From the NCBI GenBank assembly GCA_963575745.1, contig CAUYUJ010014541.1, positions 374,835 to 395,857 of the forward strand: a DNA stretch of 21,023 nucleotides. Reading direction: 5' to 3'. Below, in pieces: positions 1 to 8,333 of the stretch (the first letter of the stretch is position 1; each line of letters opens with the position of its first letter). A program made the position numbers and the translations under genes. Below the pieces are notes generated by a model, which saw only the letters and a program-made list of their open reading frames with translations, was not told where the DNA came from and did no database searches. Source of the DNA: Prorocentrum cordatum (lineage: Eukaryota > Sar > Dinophyceae > Prorocentrales > Prorocentraceae).

Positions 1-11
1 GGAGGGTGGGC

Positions 12-226
12 CTGGGAGCGCAGAGCCAGCGTAATTCACAATGGAGTGCGGCCCTGGGAGCGCGGACGCAGCGTAGTTTACGAGGGATCGTGGCCCATGG
101 AGAGCGGACGTAAAGCATTTCACGGGTGATCGTGGCTTTGGGAGCGCGGACGCAGTGTAGTTTACAGTAAGTCGTGTCTTTGGGAGCGCGGACGCAGTTT
201 AATTTACGATGGATTTTGGCCCTGGG
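12..226. repeat. ~42-bp tandem repeat, about 5 units
   Basis: Five degenerate units share CTGGGAGCGCGGACGCAG followed by a T-rich piece resembling GTAGTTTACGATGG. Spacing between equivalent positions is 40-44 bp. The third unit is the most diverged (CATGGAGAGCGGACG). The array runs off the left edge of the window and stops where the GC-rich 12-bp minisatellite begins. No coding role is apparent. Confidence 0.8.
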
Positions 227-1478
227 TCAGGGGCGTCCCGTGGCACAATCCCTGACGCGTTCCTTGGCACATGCCCTGGTGCGTCGCCGGGCACCCGCGG
301 TGCGTCCCCATGGCACGTTCCCTAGCACGTCGCCTGGCGCGTCTCTTGGGACGTTCCGCGGCGCGTCCCCCTGGCATGTCCCCATGTCGATTAGCTCTGG
401 GGCAGCTCGAGCGGTCAGAACTCGGATGCAAAGGAGGACTCGATCCACAATGCTATAGAGTACAATCGCGGCATGGCACGTCGCAAGTCAGTACGGCGCA
501 GCACAGCGCAGCCCTCGGCACAGGTGTCTTTGAAACTTTGCCAGCTATTATGTGCTCAGGCAGCTCGAGGATAAGATCCAGATCAGTTCGGTCAGGACTC
601 GGATGCAAAGGAGGACTCGATCTACAACGCTATAGAGCACAATTGACAATCGCGGCATGGCACATCGCAATTCAGCACGGCGAAGCGCAGCACAGCCCCT
701 GGCACGTTCCCTGGCACGTGGCGAGTCCCCTTAGCACGTCGCGCGGCGCGTCCCCTGGCCTGTCCCGTGGCACGTCCATTGGCACGTTCCGCAGTGCGTC
801 CCTTTGGCAGGTCCCGCGGTGCGTCCCCGTGGCACGTCCCCTGGCGCGACGCTTGGGACGTTTCGCGGCGCGTCCTCCTGGCATGTCCCCTTGTAAATTA
901 GCTCTGGGGCAGCTACGATGTGCTTAGGCAGCTCGAGCTTAAGATCCAGATCAGTTCGGCCAGGACTGGGATGCAAAGGAGGACTCGACCTACAGCGCTA
1001 CAGAGCACGATCGCGGCATGGCACATCGCAATTCAACACGGCGCAGCGCAGCACAGCCCTTGGCATGGTACATCAAGATCGATACATTCAGCATTGCAAC
1101 CTGGCCCGTTCCGTGGCGCGTCCCATAGCGAGTCCCCCTGGCACGTCGCGCGGCGCGTCCCCTGGCACGTCCCGTGGCACGTCCCCTGGCACCTTCCGCG
1201 TCCCCTGGCACGTCCCCTGGCGCGTCCCTTGGGACGTTTCGCGGCGCGTCCTTCCTGGCATGTCCCCGTGCCAATTAGCTCTGGGGCAGCTATTATGTGC
1301 TCAGGCAGCTCGAGCTTGAGATCCAGATTAGTTCGGCCAGGACTCGGATTCAAAGGAGGACTCGACCCACAACGCTATACAGCACAATCGCGGCATGGCA
1401 CACCGCAATTCAGCACGGCGCACCACAGCGCAGCCCTCGGCGGCACGGTACATCAAGATCGATATACTCAGCATTGCA
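227..1478. repeat. Satellite block 1: 12-bp GC minisatellite with four core copies
   Basis: Two components alternate. The first is a degenerate 12-mer, TGGCACGTCCCN, with variants TGGCGCGTCCC and TGGCACGTTCC. The second is a core of about 200 bp that starts AGCTCTGGGGCAGCTA, passes through ATGCAAAGGAGGACTCGATC, and ends near TCAGCATTGCA. Core copies lie at 393-521 (internally deleted and short), 543-699 (end missing), 900-1098 and 1277-1478 (both full). Because the unit is 12 bp, several frames stay open and read as W-H-V-P or A-R-P-L repeats. These are unlikely to be proteins. The strand is arbitrary. Confidence 0.85.
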
Positions 1479-1567
1479 TTTGCCCGTCGTCCAATCAGGT
1501 GTCTTCGAAAACGTTGCCATGCCTTACATTTTTATATTCCTTTCTGGGTTCGTGGGTCGATCATGTT
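1479..1567. repeat. Satellite terminal module, copy 1
   Basis: An AT-richer module of about 88 bp directly abuts the end of a core. It begins TTTGCCCGTCGTCCAATCA and ends GGTTCGTGGGTCGATCATGT. Related copies lie at 2982-3031 (internally deleted), 4481-4569, 6965-7050 and 17381-17469. Each follows the last core of a block, so it marks the end of each core-minisatellite run. Confidence 0.85.
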
Positions 1568-1967
1568 AACCCGTCTCCTCCTCCCCCTCTTGCACCGGAG
1601 GAAATGGGTTGGACCTCCCTCCTCCCTCCCTCCCCTCTGCGCTAGAGAGGAGGACAGGGGTTCAACCCCTACAGCCTCGCCTGTTCGGAGCGCGTTCTGG
1701 CGTATGGGAAGTGGTGTCAGGGTTACGGCCAGGCTTAATTAAGTCGGGCGTGTCCCTCTACAGGCGGAATATTCAAAGATAGTCAACAACAAATATTATG
1801 GGGACGATTTTATACTACTTCTGACATGTTTAAAATATTTTCCCGGAAACAGCGTGGGCACAGGGTTCTTTTTTAGGGGTGTTCCCCCTGGCCTCGACGG
1901 CTGTATGGCCGGCGAATATGACTTGCGATAAATATCCAGGTCGAGTTGGGCCGTCGAATTAAATTTT
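1568..1967. other. Satellite spacer, no gene seen
   Basis: The spacer starts with a pyrimidine-rich stretch (1570-1640), followed by a perfect 7-bp inverted repeat around AGGGGTT-C-AACCCCT at 1656-1670. It then carries a TTCCCGGAAA-type segment near 1838-1875 and a GGCCGGCGAAT / GATAAATATC segment near 1908-1960. The last two recur in the spacers at 3032-3190 and 4570-4694, so they belong to the satellite cycle. I see no convincing coding sequence. Confidence 0.6.
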
Positions 1968-2349
1968 GAGGATGTCCCGAGAGAGACGCTTGTTATGCAG
2001 AAATTGTTGAGGATGCCTCGAGCGAAACGCTTGTTTTGTGTTAGGTTTTGTCATCTCCTGGGGACCAGAATTCAACGTATCTCTCAAGTGGAGTACTTGT
2101 TTTCACGTGCCCAGGTCTTGAGGATGTTTCGAGCGAGACGCTTGGTTTCACGCGTCCAGGTTGCCCAGGCGGATGTCTAGCATGAGGATGTGTTGAGGAT
2201 GTCTCGAGCGAGACGCTTGTTTTCACGCGTCCAGGTCGCCCTGGCGGATGTCTAGCATGAGGAGGTGTTGAGAACGTCTCGGGCGAAACGCTTGTTTTCA
2301 CGTGTCCAGGTTGAGGATTTGGGCAGGATGTCTTGAGCGAAACGCTTGT
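1968..2349. repeat. 75-bp-unit array, copy 1
   Basis: Units contain GAGGATGTCTCGAGCGAGAC, then GCTTG, then TTTTCACGTGTCCAGG, then GGCGGATGTCTAGCATGAGG. The two clear units (from 2194 and 2270) are 76 bp apart. The first units are irregular, being shorter and containing a CTCCTGGGGACCAGAATTCA insert. Equivalent arrays occur at 3191-3617, 4695-4976 (degenerate) and 16035-16740. The array ends abruptly in GC-rich minisatellite. Confidence 0.85.
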
Positions 2350-2981
2350 CCCCAGCAGGTTCGGTAGCGCGTTGCCTGGCGCGTCCCGTGGGACGTTCCG
2401 CGGCGCGTCCTCCTGGCATGGCCCCCTGTCAATGTTAGTTCTGGGGCAGCTATTATGTTCTGAGGCAGCTCGAGCTTAAGATCCAGATAAGTTCGGCCAG
2501 GACTCGGATGCAGAGGAGGACACGATCCACAACGCTATGGGGCACACTCGGATGCAAGGAGGACTCGATCACTGGCACGTTCGTGGCGCGTCCCGTGGCG
2601 AGTCCCCCTGGCACGTCGCGCGGCGCGTCCCCTGGCCTGTCCCGTGGCACGTCCATTGGCACGTTCCGCAGCGCGCCCCCTTGGCACGTCCCGCTGTGCG
2701 TCCCCCCGGCACGCCCCCCGGCACCTTGCCTGGCGCGTCCCTTTGGACGTTCCGCGGCGCGTCTCCCTGGCATGCCCCCCTGTCAATTAGCTCTGGGCAG
2801 CTACTATGTGCTCAGGCAGCACGAGCTTGAGATCTAGATCAGTTCGGTCAGGACCTGAATGCAACGGAGGGCTCGATCCACAACGCTATACAGTCGCGGC
2901 ATGGCATATCGCAATTCAGCACGGCGCAGCACAGCACAGCCCTCGGCACGGTCCATCGAGATCGATACATTCAGCATTGCA
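2350..2981. repeat. Satellite block 2: GC minisatellite with two cores
   Basis: It has the same organisation as block 1. The first core (2437-2572) is truncated after a local duplication of the ACTCGGATGCAA-GGAGGACTC part. The second core (2789-2981) is nearly complete but lacks the short CAA-GC segment in the middle. Between them lie about 215 bp of TGGCACGTCCCN units. Confidence 0.85.
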
Positions 2982-3031
2982 GTTTACCCGTCGCCCGATC
3001 AGGCTTTCCGGATTCGTGGGTCGATCTTGTT
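2982..3031. repeat. Satellite terminal module, copy 2 (internally deleted)
   Basis: The ends match the other terminal modules (CCCGTCGCCCGATCAGG at the left, GATTCGTGGGTCGATC at the right). About 38 bp in the middle, the GTGTCTTTGAAA to TTACATTTCTATATTC part, are absent. Confidence 0.8.
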
Positions 3032-3190
3032 TCCCGGAAAGGGCTTGAGCCCAGGGTTCTCTTTTCCCGGAAAGGGCTGAGGCCCAGGGTTCTCTTTTAG
3101 TGGGTTTACCCCCGGTTTGACTTGAAATAGGCCGGCGAATTTCTTTTGCGATAAATATCGAGGTCGAGGTGGGCCGGCGAAGTAGCATTT
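3032..3190. repeat. Satellite spacer with a 33-bp tandem duplication
   Basis: A segment containing TTTCCCGGAAAGGGC and CCCAGGGTTCTCT occurs twice in tandem at about 3030-3062 and 3063-3095. The equivalent spacer near 4565-4605 has one copy. The remainder carries the GGCCGGCGAAT and GATAAATATCGAGGTCGAGG segments shared with the other cycles. Confidence 0.75.
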
Positions 3191-3617
3191 GAGGATGTCT
3201 CGAGCGAAACGCTTGTTTTTTCAGAATTTGTTGAGGATGACTCAAGCGAAACGCTTGTTTTATGTTATAGATTGTCCTCTCCTGGGGACCTGAATTCAGA
3301 GGATCTCTCAAGTGAAACGCTTGTTTTCACGTGCCCAGGTCTTGAGGATATCTCGAGCGAGACGCTTGGTTTCACGCGTCCAGGTTGCCCAGGCGGATGT
3401 CTAGCATGAGGATGTGTTGAGGATGTCTCGAGCGAGACGCTTGTTTTCACGTGTCCAGGTCGTCCAGGCGGATGTCTAGCATGAGGATGTGTCGAGGAAG
3501 TCTCGATCGAGACGCTTGTTTGCACGTGTCCAGGTCGCCCAGGCGGATGTCTAGCATGAGGATGTGCTGAGAACGTCTTGAGCGAAACGCGTGTTTTCAC
3601 GTGTCCAGGTCGCCCAG
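3191..3617. repeat. 75-bp-unit array, copy 2
   Basis: After two irregular leading units, successive GAGGATGTCTCGAG positions fall at 3419, 3494 and 3569, which are exactly 75 bp apart. Each unit contains CACGTGTCCAGGTCG and GGATGTCTAGCATGAGG. On the minus strand the 25-codon unit stays open throughout and reads as a P-G-H-V-K-T-S-V-S-type repeat. The array joins core sequence directly at about 3618. Confidence 0.85.
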
Positions 3618-4480
3618 GCACAGCACAGCCCTCGGCACGGTACATCAATATCGATACCCTTAGCATTGCAGCCTGGCATGTTGCCTGGCACGTTCCGCGG
3701 AGCGCCCCGTGGCGAGCCCCTTGGCACGTCGCGCGGCGAACGTCCACTGGCACGTTCCGTAGCGCGTCCCCTTGGCACGTCCCGCGATGCGTGCCCATGG
3801 CGCGTCCCCTGGCACGTCGCCTGGCGCGTCCCTTGGGACGTTCCGCGGCGCGTCCTCCTGGCATGTCCCCCTGTCGATTAGTTCTGGGGCAGCTACCATC
3901 TGCTCAGGCAGCTCGAGCTTAAGATCCAGATCAGTGCCAGGGAGGACTCGATCCACAACGCTATATAGAGCACAATCGCGGCATGGCACATCGTCGTTCA
4001 GCACGGCCAGTACAGCGCAGCCGTCGGCACCGTACATCAAGATCGATACATTCAACATTGCATCTTGGCACGTTCCTTGGCGCGTTCCTTGGCGAGTCCC
4101 CCTGGCACGTCGCGCGGCGCGTCCTTTGGCACGTCCCGTGGCACGTCCATTGGCACGTTCCGTAGCGCGTCCTTTGGCACGTCCCGCGGTGCGTGCCCAT
4201 GGCACGTCCCTTGGCACGTCGCTTGGCCCGTCCCTTGGGACGTTCCGCGGCGCGTCCTCCTGGCATGTTCCCCTGTCAGTTAGCTCTGGGGCAGCTACTA
4301 TGTGCTGAGGCAGCTCGAGCTTAAGATCCAGATAAGTTCGGTCAGGACTCTGATGCAAAGGAGGACTCGATCCACAACGCTATAGAGCACAATCGCGGCA
4401 TGGAACATCGCAGTTCAGCACGGCGTAGCACAGCACAGCCCTCGGCACAGTACATCAAGATCGATACATTCAGCATTGCA
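3618..4480. repeat. Satellite block 3: partial core plus two cores
   Basis: The block opens with only the 3' quarter of a core (3618-3670, CACAGCACAGCCCTCGGCAC to AGCATTGCA) fused to the preceding 75-bp array, which is a recombination-type junction. Two further cores follow at 3880-4062 (with a deletion after GATCAGT) and 4282-4480 (full). GC-rich 12-mers separate them. Confidence 0.85.
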
Positions 4481-4569
4481 TTTGCCCGTCGCCCAATCAA
4501 GTGTCTTTGAAACATTGCCATGCCTTACATTTCTATATTCCTTTCCGGGTTCGTGGGTCGATCATGTTT
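4481..4569. repeat. Satellite terminal module, copy 3
   Basis: Full-length copy beginning TTTGCCCGTCGCCCAATCA and ending TTCGTGGGTCGATCATGTTT. It starts 1,499 bp after copy 2, which itself starts 1,503 bp after copy 1. Confidence 0.85.
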
Positions 4570-4976
4570 GTTCCCGGAAAGGGCGCGGGCCCAGAGTTTT
4601 CTTTTAGTTTGTAAGCTGACCCCCGTGCCATGACTGAGGTGCGGATTCTTCTTGATAATTATCGAGGTCGAGGTGGGCCGGCGGATTAAAGTTTGAGGAT
4701 GTCTCGAGCGAAACGCTTGTTTTTCAGAATTTGTTGAGGATGTCTCAAGCGAATAGCTGGTTTTGCAGAGTTGGGGGATGTCTCGAGCGGGGGCCTCGTG
4801 GGGGGCCAGAATTCAGAGGATGTCTCATGCGAAATGCTTGTTTTCACGTGCCCAGGTCGGCCATGGGGGTATCCAAATTCCGAGGATGTCTCGCGCGTGC
4901 CGCGTCCCGCGCGCAGGAAGTTCGAGGATGTCTCGACTAATTCGGTTGTTTTTCCAGGGTTTCTTTGGCCACACAG
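4570..4976. repeat. Satellite spacer and degenerate 75-bp-type array, copy 3
   Basis: A spacer (4570-4694) with one CCCGGAAAGGGC segment and the GATAATTATCGAGGTCGAGG segment leads into units starting GAGGATGTCTCGAGCG at 4695 and later. Unit lengths are irregular and the sequence decays to the right. After about 4930 only the GAGGATGTCTCG motif is recognisable, and the 63-bp-unit array then begins. Confidence 0.7.
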
Positions 4977-5446
4977 GGGGGTATCTAACATGTTCTGCCC
5001 GAGCTGGAACCACGTCGCTTCACGTGTCCAGGGCACCCAGGTGGGTATCTAACATGGTGGTCCCGAGCTGATACCACGTTTTCCCGTGTCCAGGCCACAC
5101 AGGTGGGTATCTAACACGGTGGTCCCGCGCTGGAACCACGTGTTTTCACGTGCCCAGGTCGCCCAGAGGGTGTATCTAACATGGTGGCCCGGCGCTGGAA
5201 CCGTTTGTTTTCACGTGTCCACGCCACCCGGGGGGTATCTAACATGGTGGTCCTGAGTTTGAGCCACGTGCTTTTATGTGTCCAAGCCACCCAGGAGGTC
5301 TCTAACATGGTGGTCCCGAGCTGGAACCACGTGTTTTCATGTGTCCAGGCCACCCAGGGGGTATCTATCATGGTGGTCCCGAGCTGGAAACATGTGTTTT
5401 CACGTGTCCAGGCCTCTCAGGGGGTATCTAACATGGGACTCCTGGA
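4977..5446. repeat. 63-bp minisatellite with a hairpin in each unit
   Basis: GTATCTAACATGGTGG anchors lie at 4981, 5045, 5107, 5172, 5235, 5298, 5361 and 5423, giving intervals of 62-65 bp and mostly 63. Each unit also holds GAGCTGGAACCACGTG, then TTTTCACGTGTCCAGG, then CCACCCAGGGG. Many units contain the small inverted repeat CACGTG-TTTT-CACGTG. The 21-codon unit leaves two plus-strand frames open, which I regard as by-products. Confidence 0.9.
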
Positions 5447-5549
5447 TCCTTCCTGGGACTTGTAATGGAACGTCGAGAGTTTATTTATATTTGGTATCGA
5501 TTCGTTGACTTTTTGGCTTGCAGGCGCCCTCCTGCGCTCCAGACGACCG

Positions 5550-5627
5550 CATGTTAGATATCCCCCCTGGGTGGGCTGGACCACATGTTTTTACATGTGC
5601 AGGCCACCCGCGGGGGTATCTAACATG
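5550..5627. repeat. Long hairpin formed by inverted 63-bp units
   Basis: The array is interrupted at 5447-5549 by unrelated sequence. It resumes with a piece in reverse orientation (CATGTTAGATATCCCCCC at 5550-5567) facing a forward unit (GGGGGTATCTAACATG at 5612-5627). The arms are about 35-39 nt and pair almost throughout. At the tip is a perfect inner stem CACATGT (5582-5588), loop TTTT, ACATGTG (5593-5599). Confidence 0.8.
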
Positions 5628-5814
5628 GTGGCCCCGAGCTGGAGCCATATGTTTTTACATGTCCAGGCCACCCAGGGGGTATCTAACGTGTCCAGGCTAT
5701 TCAGGGGTGTATCTAACATGATTTCCCGAGCTGGCACCATGTGTTTTTAGGTGTCCAGGCCATCCAGGGGGATATCTAACATGGTTATCCCGAGCAAGGA
5801 CCACGTATTTTAAC
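5628..5814. repeat. 63-bp minisatellite, second segment
   Basis: Forward-oriented units continue after the hairpin. GTATCTAAC-type anchors lie at 5679, 5709 and 5771. The 30-bp gap between 5679 and 5709 is a truncated unit in which GTATCTAACGTG runs straight into TCCAGG. The array ends near 5815, where the GC-rich minisatellite starts. Confidence 0.8.
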
Positions 5815-6964
5815 GTGCCGTTACGCGTCCGCTCCGCACGTCCCGCGGTGCGTTCCCGTGGCACGTCCCCTGGCACGTCGCCTGGCGCGTCCCTTGGGAC
5901 GTTCCGCGGCTCGTCCTCCTGGCATGTTCCCCTGTCAATTAGCTTCTGGGCAGCTACTATGTGCTGAGGCAGCTCGAGCTCAAGACCCAGATCAGTTCGG
6001 TCAGGACTGGGATGCAAAAGAGGACTCGATCCACAACGCTATAGAGCATAATCGCGGCATGGCACATCGCAGTTCAGCACGGCGCAGCACAGCACAGCCC
6101 TCGGCACGGTACATCAAGATCGATACACTCAGCATTGCACGTTCCGTGGCGCGTCCCGCGGCGCGTCCTCTGGCACGTCCCGTGGCACGTCCATTGGCAC
6201 GTTCCGTAACGCGTCCCCTCGGCACGTCCCGCAGTGCGTCCCCTTGGCACGTCCCTTGGCACGTCGCTTGGCGCGTCCCTTGGGACGTTCCGCGGCGCGT
6301 CCTCCTGGCATGTTCCCCTGTCAGTTAGCTCTGGGGAAGCTACTGTGTGCTGAGGCACCTCGAGCTTAAGATCCAGATAAGTTCGGTCAGGACTCTGATG
6401 CAAAGGAGGACTCGATCCACAACGCTATAGAGCACAATCGTGGCATGGCACATCGCAGTTCAGCACGGTGCAGCACAGCACAGCCCTCGGCACGATACAT
6501 CAATATCGACACACTCAGCATTACAACCTGGCACGTTCCTTGGCACGTTCCGTAGCGCGTCCAGTGGCGAGTCCCCCTGGCACGTCGCGCGGCGCGTCCC
6601 TTGGCACGTCCCGTGGCACGTCCATGGGCACGTTCCGTAGCGCGTTCCCTCGGCACGTCCCGCGGTGCGTCCTCGTGGCACGTCCCCTGGCACGTCGCCT
6701 GGCGCGTCCCTTGGGACGTTCCGCGGCGCGTCCTCCTGGCATGTTCCGTTGTCAATTAGCTCTGGGGCAGCTTCTATGCGACTATGTGCTGAGGCAGCTC
6801 GAGCTTAAGATCCAGATCAGCTCGGTCAGGACTAGGATGCAAAGGAGGACTCGATCCACAACGCTATAGAGCACAATCGCGGCATGGCACATCATAATTC
6901 AACACGGCGCTGCACAGCACAGCCTTCGGCACGGTACATCAATATCGACACTCTCAGCATTGCG
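5815..6964. repeat. Satellite block 4: GC minisatellite with three cores
   Basis: Cores lie at 5941-6139, 6327-6525 and 6758-6964, with core-to-core spacing of 386 and 431 bp. This is the most regular part of the satellite. The last core carries a small insertion near 6775 (an extra CTATGCGA before CTATGTGC). A CGTCCC-TT-GGGACG palindrome precedes each core at a fixed distance. Confidence 0.85.
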
Positions 6965-7050
6965 TGCGCCCGTCGCCAAAACAGGTGTCTTTGAAACGTC
7001 GCCATGCCTTACATTTCTATATTCCTTTCCGGGTTCGTGGGTCGATCATG
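6965..7050. repeat. Satellite terminal module, copy 4
   Basis: It matches the other modules from about CGTCGCCAAAACAGGTGTC through TTCGTGGGTCGATCATGTT. It closes the left-hand satellite; sequence to the right soon becomes unrelated to the satellite. Confidence 0.8.
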
Positions 7051-7334
7051 TTAGTGGTTTTGTCTCCGGTGCCATGTTGGGGAAGGGCCGGCGGAATTAT
7101 CCCTGGTAATTCTTTACGCTTCGCGTATCCCCACCAGCCCATCTCACAGCAGCAACTCTTGCGAAGCATGCCGACAGTCGTGTTTTTCAGGCGTGTGTCC
7201 GCTTGGCCCCGCATATCTCCCTTGTTCCTCCTTCCTCCCGCCTCCTTGTACATCCTCCTTGTGGGGGGAGCGGGAGAAGGACGAGGCGGAGGAGGAGGGA
7301 GAGAAAGCGCTCCTCGTGATTTGAGTCGTTTGGG
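7051..7334. other. Junction between satellite and composite repeat
   Basis: A GGGGAAGGGCCGGCGGAAT segment at about 7079-7097 resembles the satellite spacer and matches GGGGAAGGCCGGCGGAAT at about 16024-16041, on the far side of the embedded block. The rest is a pyrimidine-rich stretch (about 7205-7258) followed by a purine-rich one (7262-7315), which could pair as an imperfect hairpin. No gene is recognised. Confidence 0.55.
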
Positions 7335-7720
7335 GTTTCTCGTCCTGGTGTGAGTCGTTCGGGCCCTTCTTCCTGGTGTGAGTCGTTCGGGCTCTTCGTG
7401 GTGTGAGTCGTTCGGGCTCTTCGTCCTGGTGTGAGTCGTTCGGGCTTCTCGTGGTGTGAGTTGTTCGGGCCCCTCATCCTGGTGTGAGTCGTTCGGGCCC
7501 CTCCTCCTGGTGTGACTCGTTCGGGCTCCTCGTGGTGTGAGTCGTTCGGGGCCCGCGTCGTGGTGTGAGTCGTTCGGGCTCCTCGTGGTGTGAGTCGTTC
7601 GGGCGCCTCGTCCTGGTGTGAGTCGTTCGGGCCCCTCCTTGTGGTGTGAGTCGTTCGGGCTCTTCGTGGTGTGAGTCGTTCGGGCCCCTCGTCCTGGTGT
7701 GAGTCGTTCGGGCTCCTCGT
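7335..7720. repeat. TGTGAGTCGTTCGGG array, composite copy A
   Basis: The conserved TGTGAGTCGTTCGGG alternates with variable linkers such as CTCCTCGTGG and CCCCTCGTCCTGG, giving unit lengths of about 24-30 bp. The stretch 7418-7727 aligns without gaps to 15072-15381, with only two substitutions seen by eye. Minus-strand frames read R-T-T-H-T repeats, a by-product of the array. Confidence 0.9.
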
Positions 7721-7775
7721 GGGGCCTATTGGGGGCCTCTTGGAGCCTCTTGGGGCCTCTTGGGGGCCTCTTGGG
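7721..7775. repeat. GGGGCCTCTT array, left part (copy A)
   Basis: About five 10-11-bp units (GGGGCCTCTT, sometimes GGGGGCCTCTT) stop where the LINE begins. The same array resumes at 13214, after the LINE. The left 55 bp plus the right 167 bp sum to roughly the length of the uninterrupted array in copy B (15375-15607). Confidence 0.9.
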
Positions 7776-8333
7776 CCAAGGCACGGGCTGCCAGGGAGAA
7801 GCTCGAGAAGGAGGAGGCGGCCATCCATGGCGAGGTCAAGCGGCATCAGAAGGCGATGCAGGATGCGCAGGAGAAGCTCGCCAAGAAAAGGGAGCAGCTC
7901 GAGGTCGCAAAGGCCAAGGAGTCGGAACTCAAGGTGCAGGACGTCTCCATCAAGGGTAAAGGCTTCCTCACGGCGATGCAGAAGCAGTACGAATGGGCCG
8001 TCGAAGGAAGCGGCATCAGCAAAGAAGAGCACGAGCACGTGTTCGCAGCACTCGCCAGGGTGCTGGACAACGTCAGGGAGGAGCCCAAGGAGGACAAGGA
8101 CGGCATGGACACTGAAGAGGCTGGTGATGTTCCTGCTGGTGGTAGCAGCGGGGGCACAGGCGCAGCCAGAAGTGGACAAGCAGGACGCGAGCAGGGACCT
8201 CAGCTGTCGCCAGAACAAGAGTGGCTACACGCAGGTGGGGGTGCCTGAGGATGCCAGCGAAGCACAGCGAAAGAGGTGGCTCGAGGTGTGCGCCAGCCTT
8301 GCGGAGCACAATAAGCGGGCAAAGCACTCCTAG
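7776..8333 (+). pseudogene. LINE ORF1-like coiled-coil protein, 5'-truncated and frameshifted
   Basis: From 7776 the frame reads AKARAAREKLEKEEAAIHGE and continues with strongly charged heptad-like sequence (KLAKKREQLEVAKAKESE) to about residue 55, which predicts a coiled coil. A more globular stretch follows (YEWAVEGSGISKEEHEHVF, then ALARVLDNVREEPKEDKD). That frame stops at 8246-8248. A better C-terminus lies in another frame, where EDASEAQRKRWLEVCASLAE ends at TAG 8331-8333, so I infer one frameshift between about 8150 and 8220. The N-terminus is missing. Upstream, the GGGGCCTCTT array happens to be open in the same frame, so any predicted start there is artificial. ORF1 proteins of LINEs usually bind RNA; no zinc knuckle or RRM is visible here, so the name rests on position and coiled coil. 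Confidence 0.65.

Noticed and set aside
1649-1680. tRNA B-box-like GGTTCAACCCC inside a hairpin
   Set aside because: The 7-bp inverted repeat is centred on the would-be T loop, and no acceptor, D or anticodon arm can be built around it.
1968-3617. CRISPR-like array of 75-bp units
   Set aside because: Units are similar along their entire length, so this is an ordinary minisatellite.
4977-5814. CRISPR-like array
   Set aside because: The whole 63-bp unit is repeated, with no unique spacers and no cas genes, and the surrounding sequence is eukaryotic.
174-6869. Many overlapping plus- and minus-strand frames of 60-240 residues in the GC-rich satellite
   Set aside because: The 12-bp unit keeps several frames open on both strands. 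The peptides are low-complexity repeats and differ in frame from block to block.
7760-7776. Target-site duplication of the LINE (CTTGGGGGCCTCTTGGG on both sides)
   Set aside because: The match is expected by chance inside a 10-bp tandem array, so it cannot be distinguished from the target itself.
7017-8218. Minus-strand frames of 255 and 343 codons with R-T-T-H-T repeats
   Set aside because: They are produced by the TGTGAGTCGTTCGGG array and spill over into the LINE antisense strand.
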